Source: Silvibacterium acidisoli (GTDB lineage Bacteria > Acidobacteriota > Terriglobia > Terriglobales > Acidobacteriaceae). From it: a DNA stretch of 64,000 bases. Positions 1-9,292 of this stretch are shown here, one piece after another. The DNA lies in the NCBI GenBank assembly GCA_022870745.1, contig CP085323.1, positions 2,046,001 through 2,110,000 of the forward strand. The letters run 5' to 3'. The position numbers were made by a program, and so were the translations under genes. The notes under the pieces are model-generated. The model was not told where the DNA came from. It searched no databases and saw nothing but the letters and a program-made list of their open reading frames with translations. How positions within the stretch are numbered: position 1 is the first letter of the stretch; every line of letters begins with the position of its first letter.

Positions 1-1
1 C

Positions 2-196
2 ATGCGCTACGCCAAGATCGCGCTCTGCACCTTCGATGACGAAAATCCTACCCGCCGCAGCATGCAGTGGCGGATCGGCGGCCTGCTGTTTTCGGCACTG
101 CCTTTGGGGCTTGGCTTTCTCTGGACGCTCTTCGATGAGGATCGCCTGGGCTGGCATGACCGCATCACGCATACTTACCAGAGAAGCTACCGGTAG
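2..196 (+). CDS. RDD family membrane protein, C-terminal end (partial)
   Basis: This is the last 64 residues of a protein that begins before the window; the frame is open to the left edge. It contains one hydrophobic segment (about residues 24-43) followed by a D-x-L-G-W-H-D-R-I-T-x-T block, which is the typical end of RDD-domain proteins, small polytopic inner-membrane proteins of mostly unknown function. A bidirectional hairpin terminator follows about 75 bp downstream. The family call rests only on this short tail, so the full architecture is unknown. Confidence 0.6.
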   Translation: MRYAKIALCTFDDENPTRRSMQWRIGGLLFSALPLGLGFLWTLFDEDRLGWHDRITHTYQRSYR

Positions 197-272
197 TTTG
201 GGGATGGATGGGCAGGTCGCGGCTTTCGCCGTGCCCTGCCAATGAACCGACCATCTCTTGAGCGATGAAAAG

Positions 273-301
273 AAAACGGCCACCCAGAAGGTGGCCGTTT
301 T
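273..301. terminator. Bidirectional rho-independent terminator
   Basis: A 12-bp perfect stem (273-284 with 290-301) encloses the 5-nt loop CAGAA. The outer A/T pairs give a T-run on either strand. It lies between the convergent RDD gene and ROK-family gene and could end both transcripts. Confidence 0.85.
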
Positions 302-314
302 TATGCCTAAGTGT

Positions 315-1232
315 TTATAAAGTCGTATGAAGTGCAACGGTTCCCGCGCCGATGACCGAAATGGTCGGGTCCGGCGGATAGACTTCAACGGTATAGCTCT
401 GGAAGGGGCTCATCTTCACGCTTTCCCACAGATATTCCTTGAGCAGCGGAAGATCGAGGCGCTGAATATCCCGGCCGGTGAAGTAGAAGCGTCCCGGTCC
501 TTCAAGATGAATCTGGGTCGCGGTAGCCGCCGCCAGCGCGCGATGCCAGAGTTCGACAAAGTCGCGGCAGCGCTTATCGCCCTTGCGGGCAGCGGCGAAG
601 ATTTCGTCCGGCTCCATGTCGAGGAAGCGGAGGCGCATGGCGCGGTGGCCGGTAATGCCTTCCAGGTGCCCTTTTCCACCGCATGCACAGTAGTTTTCCT
701 TGGGGTCGAGCGAAACGACCGTGTGGCCGCCTTCCCAGGGACCACCCGTGTAAGGGAAGCGCCCAAAGCCGATACCGTTACCGATCGTCCAGACGCGAGT
801 CAGCTTGTCCAGCTGCCCGCGTGTTGCCGCCAGACCCGCCGCCTCGGCGTCTGCATCGTTCATGACCGTTACGGTCGCCTTGCAGCCGCGCGCGGCAAGC
901 AGCTCCTCGATCATGCTGCGAATGCGTGCGCCCTTCATCTGTTGCAGGTTCGGGGAGTCTTCGACGACACCCTCGCGAACGATGCCTGGCAGGGCGATAC
1001 CCACGCTGCCGACCGAGGCTGTGTCGGGAACCAGCCTGCAGATCATGTCGCAAATTGCGGCGGCGATGGCATCGGAGGGCGTTTCTATCAGTTCCTGGTC
1101 GAACCCGCCCTCGTGGTGGGACGGAGAAGTACTTTCCGCGGGGAAATAAAGCAGGTCCCCTACGACCTTGCCTTCTTCAATAAGTCCGGCTGCGATCCGG
1201 CTCGTCATGACTACGCCAACGGTTTTTGCCAT
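315..1232 (-). CDS. ROK family protein (sugar kinase/regulator-like) with degenerate N-terminal phosphate motif
   Basis: A 305-residue ROK-family (repressor/ORF/kinase) protein. Family marks are LPG (81-83), NDAD with the presumed catalytic Asp (125-128), a glycine-rich GNGIGFG (151-157), E-G-G-H (167-170) and a zinc-type CACGGKGHLE block (182-191) in which the usual third Cys is His189. The N-terminal DxGGT ATP-phosphate motif is not recognisable: the equivalent stretch reads VVMTSR. There is no N-terminal HTH, so it is not a classical ROK repressor. ATG at 1232 was chosen over an upstream in-frame start at 1316 because the latter would overlap sthA by 52 bp and 1232 has an AGAGGAG-like site upstream. 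It lies 32 bp downstream of sthA on the same strand, probably co-transcribed. Kinase activity cannot be assumed. Confidence 0.8.
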   Translation of the reverse strand: MAKTVGVVMTSRIAAGLIEEGKVVGDLLYFPAESTSPSHHEGGFDQELIETPSDAIAAAICDMICRLVPDTASVGSVGIALPGIVREGVVEDSPNLQQMKGARIRSMIEELLAARGCKATVTVMNDADAEAAGLAATRGQLDKLTRVWTIGNGIGFGRFPYTGGPWEGGHTVVSLDPKENYCACGGKGHLEGITGHRAMRLRFLDMEPDEIFAAARKGDKRCRDFVELWHRALAAATATQIHLEGPGRFYFTGRDIQRLDLPLLKEYLWESVKMSPFQSYTVEVYPPDPTISVIGAGTVALHTTL

Positions 1233-1264
1233 CTGACAGGCCCCACTCTCCTCTACCGCCCTCT

Positions 1265-2656
1265 TCAAAAGCGTGAGAGGCGGTTCACTCCATTGAATGC
1301 TGCGGCCTTGTAGCACTCGGCCAGCGTGGGATAGTTGAACACGGTATCTATGAAGTAGTCCACGGTGCCGTTGAGGCTCATGACCGCCTGGCCGATATGC
1401 ACCAGCTCCGCGGCGCCTTCGCCGATGATGTGAACTCCAAGAATCTGCCGGTTTTCCCGATGGAAAATCAGCTTGAGGCGGCCGGTGGTATCGCCACGGA
1501 TCTGGCCGCGGGCGATTTCACGATAGTAGGCCACGCCCACTTCGTAGGGAACGTCCTCCTCCGTGAGCTGCTCCTCGGTCTTTCCGATGAACGAGATTTC
1601 CGGAATGGTGTAGATGCCGTACGGGTAGAAGCTGGGATTCGACTGTATGGTTTCTTCGCCAAAGGCGCGCTCTACGGCGATGCGGCCCTGCTCCATGGAA
1701 ACGGAAGCGAGGCTGGGGAAGCCGATGACATCGCCCACTGCAAAGATGTGGGGCACCTTGGTGCGGAAATCCTTGTCAACCGGGATGCGCCCGCGCGAGT
1801 CGGCCTCGATACCCGCTGCCGAGAGATTCAGCTCGTCGATATTTCCCTGCCGGCCCACGGCGTAGAGCAGGGCATCGCCGGAGATACGCTTCTTGCTCTC
1901 GAGATTCGCGATCACCGTGCCGTCGGCCTGTTCTTCCACACTTTCCACTTCTTCATTCAGGCGCATGGTCACGCGGCTGTCGCGCAGGTGGTAGCTCAGC
2001 GCTTCCACAATCTCCTGGTCGGCAAACTCGAGCAGCTTCGGACGCTTTTCCACCAGCGTGACGCGCACGCCCAGCGCCGAGAACATACAGGTGTACTCGA
2101 CGCCGATGACGCCGCCGCCGACCACAATCATGGTCTTCGGGAGTGCCTGCAGGTCAAGAATCTGGTCGCTGTTGATAATGGTGCGTCCGTTGATGGGAAC
2201 CTTGGTCGTAAAGGCAGGCTTGGTGCCGACGGCGATGACGATTTTGTCGGCTTCATGCACGGTGGCGCCACTCGTGCCGAGAACCCGGACGTGATGCTCG
2301 TCCTCAAAGCTGGCAACGCCGGTCAGTACATCTACGCCGTTGCGCGAGAGCTGCGCTTCGGTAACGTCCACCTCGGTCTTGATGACATGCTGAACACGGA
2401 AGGCGAGATCGGACATCGTGATCTTTTCCTTCACGCGGTAGTTCATGCCATAGATGGAACGGTAGTTGTAGCCGGAAAGGTGAAGGACGGCCTCCCGCAT
2501 CGTTTTGCTGGGGATGGTGCCGGTGTTGATACACACTCCGCCAACCACGTTACGCATCTCGACCAGCGCGACACGCTTCCCTTTCTTCACGGCCGAGACA
2601 GCCGCCCGCTGGCCGGAGGGCCCTGAACCGATCACCAAAAGATCAAAATGAGACAT
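1265..2656 (-). CDS. sthA: Soluble pyridine nucleotide transhydrogenase (SthA-like flavoprotein)
   Basis: A 463-residue FAD/NAD(P) disulfide-oxidoreductase-fold protein, close to the length of E. coli SthA. It starts with a dinucleotide-binding GSGPSG (10-15), has a second Rossmann motif VVGGGVIG near residue 180, and ends with a dimerisation domain. At the position of the redox-active Cys pair of dihydrolipoamide dehydrogenase it reads GGVCINTGTIPSK: Cys42 is present but the second Cys is Thr47. Loss of the disulfide, with the GTIPSK sequence, is the SthA signature. SthA enzymes exchange reducing equivalents between NADPH and NAD+ in the cytosol. It is divergent from the thiamine-phosphate-synthase-like gene and upstream of the ROK-family gene. 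Confidence 0.88.
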   Translation of the reverse strand: MSHFDLLVIGSGPSGQRAAVSAVKKGKRVALVEMRNVVGGVCINTGTIPSKTMREAVLHLSGYNYRSIYGMNYRVKEKITMSDLAFRVQHVIKTEVDVTEAQLSRNGVDVLTGVASFEDEHHVRVLGTSGATVHEADKIVIAVGTKPAFTTKVPINGRTIINSDQILDLQALPKTMIVVGGGVIGVEYTCMFSALGVRVTLVEKRPKLLEFADQEIVEALSYHLRDSRVTMRLNEEVESVEEQADGTVIANLESKKRISGDALLYAVGRQGNIDELNLSAAGIEADSRGRIPVDKDFRTKVPHIFAVGDVIGFPSLASVSMEQGRIAVERAFGEETIQSNPSFYPYGIYTIPEISFIGKTEEQLTEEDVPYEVGVAYYREIARGQIRGDTTGRLKLIFHRENRQILGVHIIGEGAAELVHIGQAVMSLNGTVDYFIDTVFNYPTLAECYKAAAFNGVNRLSRF

Positions 2657-2844
2657 CTAGGCCGCCATCCGCTGAAGTAGCGCGTTTTTTGCTCGCTCTC
2701 GACATCGAGACGAGGTTGTTGATGTTGAAGCTACCACTCGCACATCTTAACGCTCCAAGAAGAAGAGGTGGTAAAAAGCGGAGTGGACGGGATGATGAGC
2801 CAGGAACCCTTTACCTCTCGTTTGGAGCGTCTATAGTCAACAAA

Positions 2845-3489
2845 ATGCTGCTTTACGCGATCACTGACCGTAAGATGCTGCCTGGCAACGAGACGGAACG
2901 GCAGGCGGCACTCGTGAGCCTGGCGACAGCGTGGGCTCATCGGGGCGTCAATTATCTGCAGATTCGCGAAAAAGACCTGGAGCCTGCCGCATTGCTTCCC
3001 CTGGCGGCCCGCATCGTGCAGGCAGTGAGGGAGACCGGGGAGCAGGCCCACATCATGCTCAACGGACCTGCGCAGATCGCGCTGGAGTCCGGCTGCGACG
3101 GCGTGCATCTGCCAGGCAGCTCCACGCCGGGGGCGGCAGAACAGGTGCGGGATCTTTTTCGCGCATCGAGGTGCGACCCCATCGTCAGCGCGGCCTGCCA
3201 CAGCCTCGAAGAGGTGGAGCGATTGAGATCCTGTTCGCTGCTGCTCTTTGCGCCTGTGTTCGAAAAGCGCTTGTCCGGTGGAAATGCCCTGTCCGGCACG
3301 GGGATCGAAGAGCTGCATAAAGTCTGCCGGGCGGCCGAAACCACACCAGTTTTTGCCCTCGGAGGCGTGACCTGGGCAAACGCTCTCCAATGCATCAAGG
3401 CCGGAGCCACAGGTATCGCCGGAATTCGCCTCTTCCTGGACATGCCTCAAAACAAACTCGAACCAGGCAGCGAATCGAAAAGCCGTTAA
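2845..3489 (+). CDS. Thiamine phosphate synthase / TenI-like protein
   Basis: A 214-residue TIM-barrel protein of the ThiE/TenI family. Visible marks are YAITDRKML near the N-terminus, QIREKDL (strand 2 with the Arg-Lys used to bind diphosphate in ThiE), an Asn-containing MLNGP segment, DGVHLPGSS, and the C-terminal ALGGVTW...GATGIAGIR phosphate-binding end. ThiE joins HMP-pyrophosphate and the thiazole phosphate; TenI relatives are aromatases or orphan proteins, and sequence alone does not separate them here. No other thi genes are nearby. ATG 2845 was chosen because the upstream in-frame extension (from 2689) is basic and has no family similarity; the ribosome site is weak (GGAG about 17 nt upstream). 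Confidence 0.75.
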   Translation: MLLYAITDRKMLPGNETERQAALVSLATAWAHRGVNYLQIREKDLEPAALLPLAARIVQAVRETGEQAHIMLNGPAQIALESGCDGVHLPGSSTPGAAEQVRDLFRASRCDPIVSAACHSLEEVERLRSCSLLLFAPVFEKRLSGGNALSGTGIEELHKVCRAAETTPVFALGGVTWANALQCIKAGATGIAGIRLFLDMPQNKLEPGSESKSR

Positions 3490-3526
3490 GATAAAAGAGC
3501 CATCCAGCGGCTACGCCGCACACACG

Positions 3527-3602
<76 letters not shown>

Positions 3603-3640
3603 GCTTCCTTTTTTGACATCCGACGGTTTGGACTTGGTGG

Positions 3641-4303
3641 CTATCCTTCTTGCTGCTGCTTTGAGAGGATAAGCAGGCCGAAGGCGTCCGGTACGTGGAA
3701 GCTTGCGTGCCTGGTTGGTTGCCATGCCAGTTGCACGGGCTTTGTTCCCTGGCTGATAAACAGGTTCATGCGGAACCCCATGCCGGGAGCGGGTTGTGCG
3801 CAATCGAAGGCCGAAAAAGGGATGCGCATCGTGCTCAGCCATGTTTTCCCTGCTGGGTCGATCGACGCGGCAAAGTGCGCTTCTGCATGCAGCGGCCGGC
3901 CGACCGGTTGGCCGGGACTCCTCGTCTCGATCTCAAGCGCGATCCACTCTCCGCGAGGGGAGACTTCGAATTCCATGTAACGTAGCGGAGTACTCGCACC
4001 CGCGGCGATGAAAATTTCGGCGACATCGTTCAGCCAGAGTTCATCAGTGGGCGCATCGATGCGCGGTTCGCCCTCACGCAGATGTAATTGCTCGTACTGG
4101 CAGAGGAAAAGAAGATGCAGGGCGTCGTCGGTCCACGCCATGCGGACCTCAGTGTCGTTGCCCGTAACTGCATTCCCGTGAGCGTCGTGCCGCAGATGAA
4201 CCGGCACAGCATTCCGCCAGAAATCGGCTTTGGGGTCGAGTTGCGGAGAGATGTCAGTCGTAACGCAGGCGGCGTACGCAACGCGGTCAGGTGAAAAGTT
4301 CAT
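3641..4303 (-). CDS. CBM9-like / DOMON-type carbohydrate-binding family protein
   Basis: A 220-residue protein resembling stand-alone family 9 carbohydrate-binding-like domains: a WRNAVPVHL start, an AWTDDALHLLFLC strand, a Trp-Leu-Asn-Asp-(Val)-Ala-Glu-(Ile)-Phe-Ile block, MEFEVSPRGEW, and a C-terminal MNLFISQG...WQPTRHASFHVPDAFGLL that matches the usual W-x-P-T-x-(8-10)-F-G-x-L ending. No signal peptide is apparent from the predicted start. Its partner or substrate is unknown; such proteins are frequent in Acidobacteria and Bacteroidetes. It converges on the tRNA and lies downstream of the GGDEF-EAL gene with a 42-bp gap, so it may be read from that transcript. Confidence 0.72.
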   Translation of the reverse strand: MNFSPDRVAYAACVTTDISPQLDPKADFWRNAVPVHLRHDAHGNAVTGNDTEVRMAWTDDALHLLFLCQYEQLHLREGEPRIDAPTDELWLNDVAEIFIAAGASTPLRYMEFEVSPRGEWIALEIETRSPGQPVGRPLHAEAHFAASIDPAGKTWLSTMRIPFSAFDCAQPAPGMGFRMNLFISQGTKPVQLAWQPTRHASFHVPDAFGLLILSKQQQEG

Positions 4304-4345
4304 GTCAGTTTATTTTGACGCAGCCGCCGGTCTTTGCGAGAGCCG

Positions 4346-6193
4346 TTACAGCAGCGATTCGACGGGAGCCGGGTGGCCAAAGAGAAAGCCCTGGAAACAC
4401 TGGCAGCCGTCCAGTGCAAAGAAGTCTCTCTGTTCGACTGTTTCAATGCCCTCAACCGTGATTTGCAATCCGAGGCTATGACCGAGAGCGATAACGATTC
4501 GTGCAATTGACTGGTCTATCGGGTCCTTCAGCACATCGCGAACAAGAGAGCGATCGATCTTGAGGTGATCGAAAGACAAGCGTTTGAGATAAGTGAGTGA
4601 GGAGTATCCGGTGCCGAAGTCATCGAGTGCGAAACTTACGCCACGGAGTTTCAGGTCGCGAATCTTCACGAGAGCCTCTTCCATGTGTTCGAGCACCACA
4701 GATTCGGTGACCTCCAGCATGAGTTTTCGGGGATCAGCGCCGATACGATCGATGGTGGCGAGAGTCTGTCTGACGAATTCCGGATGGAAGAATTCCTGCG
4801 CGCTGACGTTGATCGAAACGGTCAGGTGCGCAGTCGCGGGTTCGGAGCTCCAGGCTACGAGCTGTGCGCAGGCTGTTTCGAGAATCCACTGACCTAGCAG
4901 CCCTATCAGCCCCTTCTCCTGGGTGAGGGGAATGAACTCCTCCGGAAGAAGCAGGCCGCGAATGGGGTGTTCCCAGCGGACCAGCGCTTCCGCTCCAACC
5001 ATCTGTCCTTTGCCGTTCACCTGCCGCTGATAGCGAAGAACGAACTGTCTTCCCTCCAGGCCGCGGCGCAGGTCGCTTTCAAGCACGGCGCGGGCTGTCA
5101 CCGCAGCCTGCATCTCAGGATCGTAAAACTTGAGCGTACCGCGCCCTGCCCCTTTCGCCCGATAGAGGGCGAGATCCGCGTGCTTCAGCAATTCCTCAAC
5201 AGAGGTTTGTGTTCCGCTGTATAAGCTGATGCCTATGCTTCCGCTGCTTCGATAGTCGTGGCCCTCGAGCAGGTGTGGCATTTTCAGGAGGGTCAGAATT
5301 TTCTCCGCAGCGGCTCTTCCCTGAGAAACCGCTTCGAACTGGTTCTCGCTCAGATCCTGAAGCATGATGACGAATTCATCGCCGCCCAGGCGCGCCACGG
5401 TGTCACCTTCCCGTACGCTTGTCAGCAGCCGGTTGCCGACGCTTTTCAGCAGCAGGTCGCCGATGTCGTGGCCCTGGGTGTCGTTGAGGGTTTTGAAGTC
5501 ATCGAGGTCGATGAAAAGGACGGCTCCATGACGCTTTGTTCTGGAGCTTGAGGCCAGGGACTGCCGGAGGCGTTCCATGAGGAGTCTCCGGTTCGGCAGC
5601 TGGGTCAACGAATCGTAGAAGGCGAGGTTCTCAACCTCGGCTTCCGCGCGCTTGCTCTCGTTGATATCGATAAGCGTAACGCGAACCGTCACGGACCCAT
5701 CGCTGGCGATCACGCGTACGCAATTCATCTGAACGTGAAATGCGGAATCGCCCGGCCTGTTTAGCTTTAGAGCAATACTGTTCTGCTCGGTGCGTTTCAG
5801 CGCCCGGCTCAGGGCCTGATGGTAGCGGTCTCCGTCGTCAGGGGCGATAAACTTGCACAACGATCGCCGGAGCAGCCTGCTACGTTCACACCCCAGTAAG
5901 GCTGCGCCAGCTAAGTTGATCTCCTGGATGATACCTTTCTCGTCAAGAGTGAGATACCCAGCCGGAGCAAACTCGTATAAGTCGAGATAGCGGTCACGGG
6001 ACTCTTCGAGCGTTAGCTGGACGCGACGAAGCTCTTCGTTCTGAATCTCCAGTTCAATCTCACGGACGCGAAGTTCATGGAGGATATCTTCGAGAGTAGA
6101 AGCGTTGGGGACGGCATGCGCCGCTTGCCGTATATCGGGCGCAGAGCGCAGTCCTGACTGGCCTTGCCAGGCTCTCGGATGCATCTGCGCCAT
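4346..6193 (-). CDS. PAS-GGDEF-EAL cyclic di-GMP enzyme
   Basis: A 615-residue cytosolic signalling protein with no membrane segment. Order: a short coiled coil (about 35-70), a PAS domain (70-180, with DLYEFAPAGYLTLD), a GGDEF domain with the intact RLGGDEF motif (268-274), and an EAL domain with AEALVRWEHP (401-410), DDFGTGYSS and the loop-6 KIDRSLV. Both catalytic signatures look complete, so it could make or break down c-di-GMP; in such hybrids one activity often dominates. It starts 6 bp after the CheB-CheR gene, so the two are almost certainly one operon and the PAS domain may answer to the same input. Confidence 0.93.
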   Translation of the reverse strand: MAQMHPRAWQGQSGLRSAPDIRQAAHAVPNASTLEDILHELRVREIELEIQNEELRRVQLTLEESRDRYLDLYEFAPAGYLTLDEKGIIQEINLAGAALLGCERSRLLRRSLCKFIAPDDGDRYHQALSRALKRTEQNSIALKLNRPGDSAFHVQMNCVRVIASDGSVTVRVTLIDINESKRAEAEVENLAFYDSLTQLPNRRLLMERLRQSLASSSRTKRHGAVLFIDLDDFKTLNDTQGHDIGDLLLKSVGNRLLTSVREGDTVARLGGDEFVIMLQDLSENQFEAVSQGRAAAEKILTLLKMPHLLEGHDYRSSGSIGISLYSGTQTSVEELLKHADLALYRAKGAGRGTLKFYDPEMQAAVTARAVLESDLRRGLEGRQFVLRYQRQVNGKGQMVGAEALVRWEHPIRGLLLPEEFIPLTQEKGLIGLLGQWILETACAQLVAWSSEPATAHLTVSINVSAQEFFHPEFVRQTLATIDRIGADPRKLMLEVTESVVLEHMEEALVKIRDLKLRGVSFALDDFGTGYSSLTYLKRLSFDHLKIDRSLVRDVLKDPIDQSIARIVIALGHSLGLQITVEGIETVEQRDFFALDGCQCFQGFLFGHPAPVESLL

Positions 6194-6199
6194 AAAACC

Positions 6200-9130
6200 T
6201 CACTTCCTACTCGAGGGGGTGATCTCGATTGCAAGCAGGATGAGCTGGGTCTTTCCTCTTCGGCCCACGATGGGTCTGCCATTTAATAACACAGACTGTA
6301 CACCGTTGCCATGAATCTTATACTCAACTTGATAATTTTCGAAGCTTTGATTGAGCGGAAGTACTTTCTCCAGCAGTTCGCGCAACTGGGGTATATCCCA
6401 TTGACGATCGCCTAACTCATAGATAGAACTGCCGATGGTCTCTGCAGGAGCGAGACTGGAAAACTGGTAGAAGGAGCGGCTGGCGGATACGACCTTCAAT
6501 GCGCTATCGAGCACAACCAGCGATTCACGCACCGTATCGACAATCGCTTCAGCGAGATCGCGTGCCTCCTGCACCGCGATTTCCGCTTCCACGCGCTTGT
6601 TGATATCAGTAAACGTGAGTACGACGCCTTCAATCACATTGTCGAACGTCCTGTAAGGCTGTATTTTTGCGAGATACCATTGACCGGTAATCGTACTTAT
6701 CTCGCGCTCATAGGGCACCAGCGTTTCCAACACGTTTTCAGCTCGCTCGAGCAGGTCATCGCCTTCCAGGTTGGATCGAATATCGGCAAGCGGCCTGCCG
6801 ACATCCGAGGCAACCAGGCGATTGATACGCACCGCCTCACGCGTAAAGCGGCGTATGACCAGGTGCTGATCGAGAAAGATGGTTGCGACGTTGGTGCTGT
6901 CGAAGAGATTCTTCATATCGTTCTGCACGTCGGCCAGCTGTTCGATCTTGGCCTGCAATTCGGCATTCACGGTAATCAGCTCTTCGTTGACTGACTGCAG
7001 TTCTTCCTGCGATGTCTCGAGCTCTTCGTTTGTGGACTGCAGCTCTTCATTCATGGACTGCAGCTCTTCATTGGCCGACTTCAATTCCTCATTCGATGAC
7101 TGCTGGTCCGAGATGATGGACTCGATGTTTTCGCGGGTGCGCGACAGATCGCGCTCCAGCCCAAGGATGCGCTGATCGACCGCGGAGAGAGGTGAGTTCT
7201 CTTCGCCGGCTGTTGGCGGAACGGCGGCCTGCACTTCCCGGAAGCTGAGCAGCAGAAGATTCTCTGTCCAGTCCGGACCCGAGATCGGCCGGACACAGAG
7301 GCTTACGATTCTGGGACCGCCATCTGTCTCTATGGTGAACTCGCGGTCTGTTGTGACCAGCCCCTGACTCGCGGCGTTTTGAATGGCGGTGCGCAAATCC
7401 AGCTGCAGGCCCTCCCGTGCCATGTCTATCGCGTTGAAGCTCACATGCCCGGGCGCCGGACGGAAATACTTACCCGTTTCTCCATACACATAGAGAATGT
7501 TGCCCTTGGCGTCCGTGATGACCGAAGCGGGGGCGTAGAACTGCAGCAACATGCGCTTTGCGAGGTCGGCGATATTGAGTTCTTTTGGTTTCGTCGTCAT
7601 TTCATTGAGATCGTCATTGCCACGATGTACTGTCCATGAAAGGCCGCCTCCGGTCGGCGTTCGGCTAGGACTACTGGACAGGGAGGAACGATAAAGCTTC
7701 CACCTGTTACTTAGAGGCGTGAAAAGATCGGTCGCATTGCCTATGTTTTCAGATGAAGAGAGGAACAGGATGCCGCCGGGCTTCAGCGCGTAGTGGAACC
7801 TGGGAATCAGGGATGCCTGCAGTTCCGGTTCCAGATAGATCATCAGATTACGGCAGCTGATCAGATCCAGCTTGGTGAAGGGCGGATCCTTGATGATATT
7901 CTGCGTCGCGAAAACCACCAGCTCGCGGACATTTTTTCTGACCTGGTAGCCCTCAGGCTGTTTGGTGAAGAAGCGGCGCAGCCGTTCAGCGGAGACGTCC
8001 TCGGTGATATTCAGGGGATAGAATCCGGTCCGGGCGGTAGAGATGGCATCCTCATCAAGATCTGTGCTGTAGATCTGCACCTTGATTTCCGCCCGATGCT
8101 CCTCTATGTATTCCTGCAGGAGAATTGCAATCGAGTAGGCCTCTTCTCCAGTGGCGCATCCTGCGACCCATACACGAAAGACATACTCCGGGGGCTTGCC
8201 GGTGAGCACGGCAGACAGGCCATCTTTCTTGAGAGCTTCGAAGGCTTCAGGATCGCGAAAAAAGCTCGTTACGTTGATGAGCAGCTCCTTGAAAAGGTGT
8301 TGAATCTCGATTGGATGTTCCTTGAGATAGCGAGCGTATAGCTGCATGTCTGCAATGCTGTGCTGCACCATTCGCCGTTCGATACGACGCAGGACGGTGC
8401 TCTTCTTGTAGTGCGAAAAGTCGTGGCCGGTCCCCACGCGCAGCGACGAGATGATCTGCGTCAGCCCTTTGCTCTCATCCGGTAATGTTTCGCCGTTAGT
8501 GACAGGAGTTCGAAGGCCGGCAAGCAGAACTTCCGGCATCTTCTCGACAGGAAGAATGTGCGTGGCAAATCCCCCCTGAATCACGCTCTCGGGCATTCCG
8601 CTGTACTTTGCGGTGTCGGGCTGCTGGGCAATGGTAATTCCTCCGCTGCCTACAATCGCGCGCATGCCTTGGGTGCCATCCGTTCCCGTGCCGGAGAGGA
8701 TGATACCGATCGCCTGTTCTTTCTGATCCTCCGCCAGCGAGCGAAAGAAGTGATCGATCGGCATGCGGTGCCCGCGCGGCTCTTCGGGTGTCGTCAGCCG
8801 GAGAGTGCGATTGGTGATATCCATTTCGCGATTCGGCGGAATCACGTAGACGCTGTTCGGCGCCAGGACCATTTCATCCTCGGCCTCCACGACTGGCATC
8901 GTTGTGTTGCGCTGGAGGATTGCTGCCAGGATGCTGGTGTGGGTTGGATCGAGGTGCGGCACCAGGACAAATGCCATGCCACTGTCAACGGGAGCTTTGA
9001 TAAAAAACTGTTCGAAAACCTCGAGGCCACCGGCTGAAGCTCCCATGCCTACGATGGGAAAGCTCTCGGAGAGGTCATCCCTTGACCCTGGTGTCGGAGA
9101 AAGACTGCCGGGTGAGGCTGGTTTGTCCAC
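6200..9130 (-). CDS. CheB-CheR fusion with PAS domains
   Basis: About 976 residues. A CheB methylesterase-like domain comes first (Ser32 in GASAGGLE, His59 in PHLDPTHTS, Asp151 in GTGTDG form the presumed triad), with no receiver domain. Next is a CheR methyltransferase domain (about 225-490; SAM-binding GCATGEEAYS at 324-333), a PAS-like region, a long coiled coil (656-741) built of repeated N-E-E-L-x-S-x units, and two further PAS-like domains. The GTG at 9130 (GGGAAG six bases before it) is preferred because the in-frame extension to 9427 runs through the terminator of the upstream receptor gene; ATG 9184 is an alternative. No chemoreceptor or CheA lies nearby, so this is an orphan module, coupled to the downstream GGDEF-EAL gene. 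Confidence 0.9.
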   Translation of the reverse strand: MDKPASPGSLSPTPGSRDDLSESFPIVGMGASAGGLEVFEQFFIKAPVDSGMAFVLVPHLDPTHTSILAAILQRNTTMPVVEAEDEMVLAPNSVYVIPPNREMDITNRTLRLTTPEEPRGHRMPIDHFFRSLAEDQKEQAIGIILSGTGTDGTQGMRAIVGSGGITIAQQPDTAKYSGMPESVIQGGFATHILPVEKMPEVLLAGLRTPVTNGETLPDESKGLTQIISSLRVGTGHDFSHYKKSTVLRRIERRMVQHSIADMQLYARYLKEHPIEIQHLFKELLINVTSFFRDPEAFEALKKDGLSAVLTGKPPEYVFRVWVAGCATGEEAYSIAILLQEYIEEHRAEIKVQIYSTDLDEDAISTARTGFYPLNITEDVSAERLRRFFTKQPEGYQVRKNVRELVVFATQNIIKDPPFTKLDLISCRNLMIYLEPELQASLIPRFHYALKPGGILFLSSSENIGNATDLFTPLSNRWKLYRSSLSSSPSRTPTGGGLSWTVHRGNDDLNEMTTKPKELNIADLAKRMLLQFYAPASVITDAKGNILYVYGETGKYFRPAPGHVSFNAIDMAREGLQLDLRTAIQNAASQGLVTTDREFTIETDGGPRIVSLCVRPISGPDWTENLLLLSFREVQAAVPPTAGEENSPLSAVDQRILGLERDLSRTRENIESIISDQQSSNEELKSANEELQSMNEELQSTNEELETSQEELQSVNEELITVNAELQAKIEQLADVQNDMKNLFDSTNVATIFLDQHLVIRRFTREAVRINRLVASDVGRPLADIRSNLEGDDLLERAENVLETLVPYEREISTITGQWYLAKIQPYRTFDNVIEGVVLTFTDINKRVEAEIAVQEARDLAEAIVDTVRESLVVLDSALKVVSASRSFYQFSSLAPAETIGSSIYELGDRQWDIPQLRELLEKVLPLNQSFENYQVEYKIHGNGVQSVLLNGRPIVGRRGKTQLILLAIEITPSSRK

Positions 9131-9292
9131 GTGGTTCTTCCCTTTCGAGTGAAGACACCGTATGTCACCGAATTGTAGCTTCATTTCAAGAAAGCTGATG
9201 CCCTTCGATAGGCGCAGAGCAGGCTTTTCGATTACAGCTACAGTGTTCGAATGAAGGGGAGAGAAACGCAGCGGATTTGAGATTGATTTTGC

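Noticed and set aside
327-1313. Long plus-strand open frame (328 codons) opposite the ROK gene, and similar frames opposite sthA (1397-2626), the receptor gene (11152-12207), gyrA (40906-42135) and metK (56249-57343)
   Set aside because: They are antisense to clear protein-coding genes, carry no family signatures and reflect the GC-rich third codon positions of the true genes.
1265-2656. Dihydrolipoamide dehydrogenase
   Set aside because: The second redox Cys is Thr (GGVCINTGTIPSK), there is no lipoyl-complex gene nearby, and the GTIPSK wording fits SthA.
6960-7100. Tandem DNA repeats of about 33 bases in the CheB-CheR gene
   Set aside because: They encode the N-E-E-L coiled-coil heptads of the protein and need no separate explanation.
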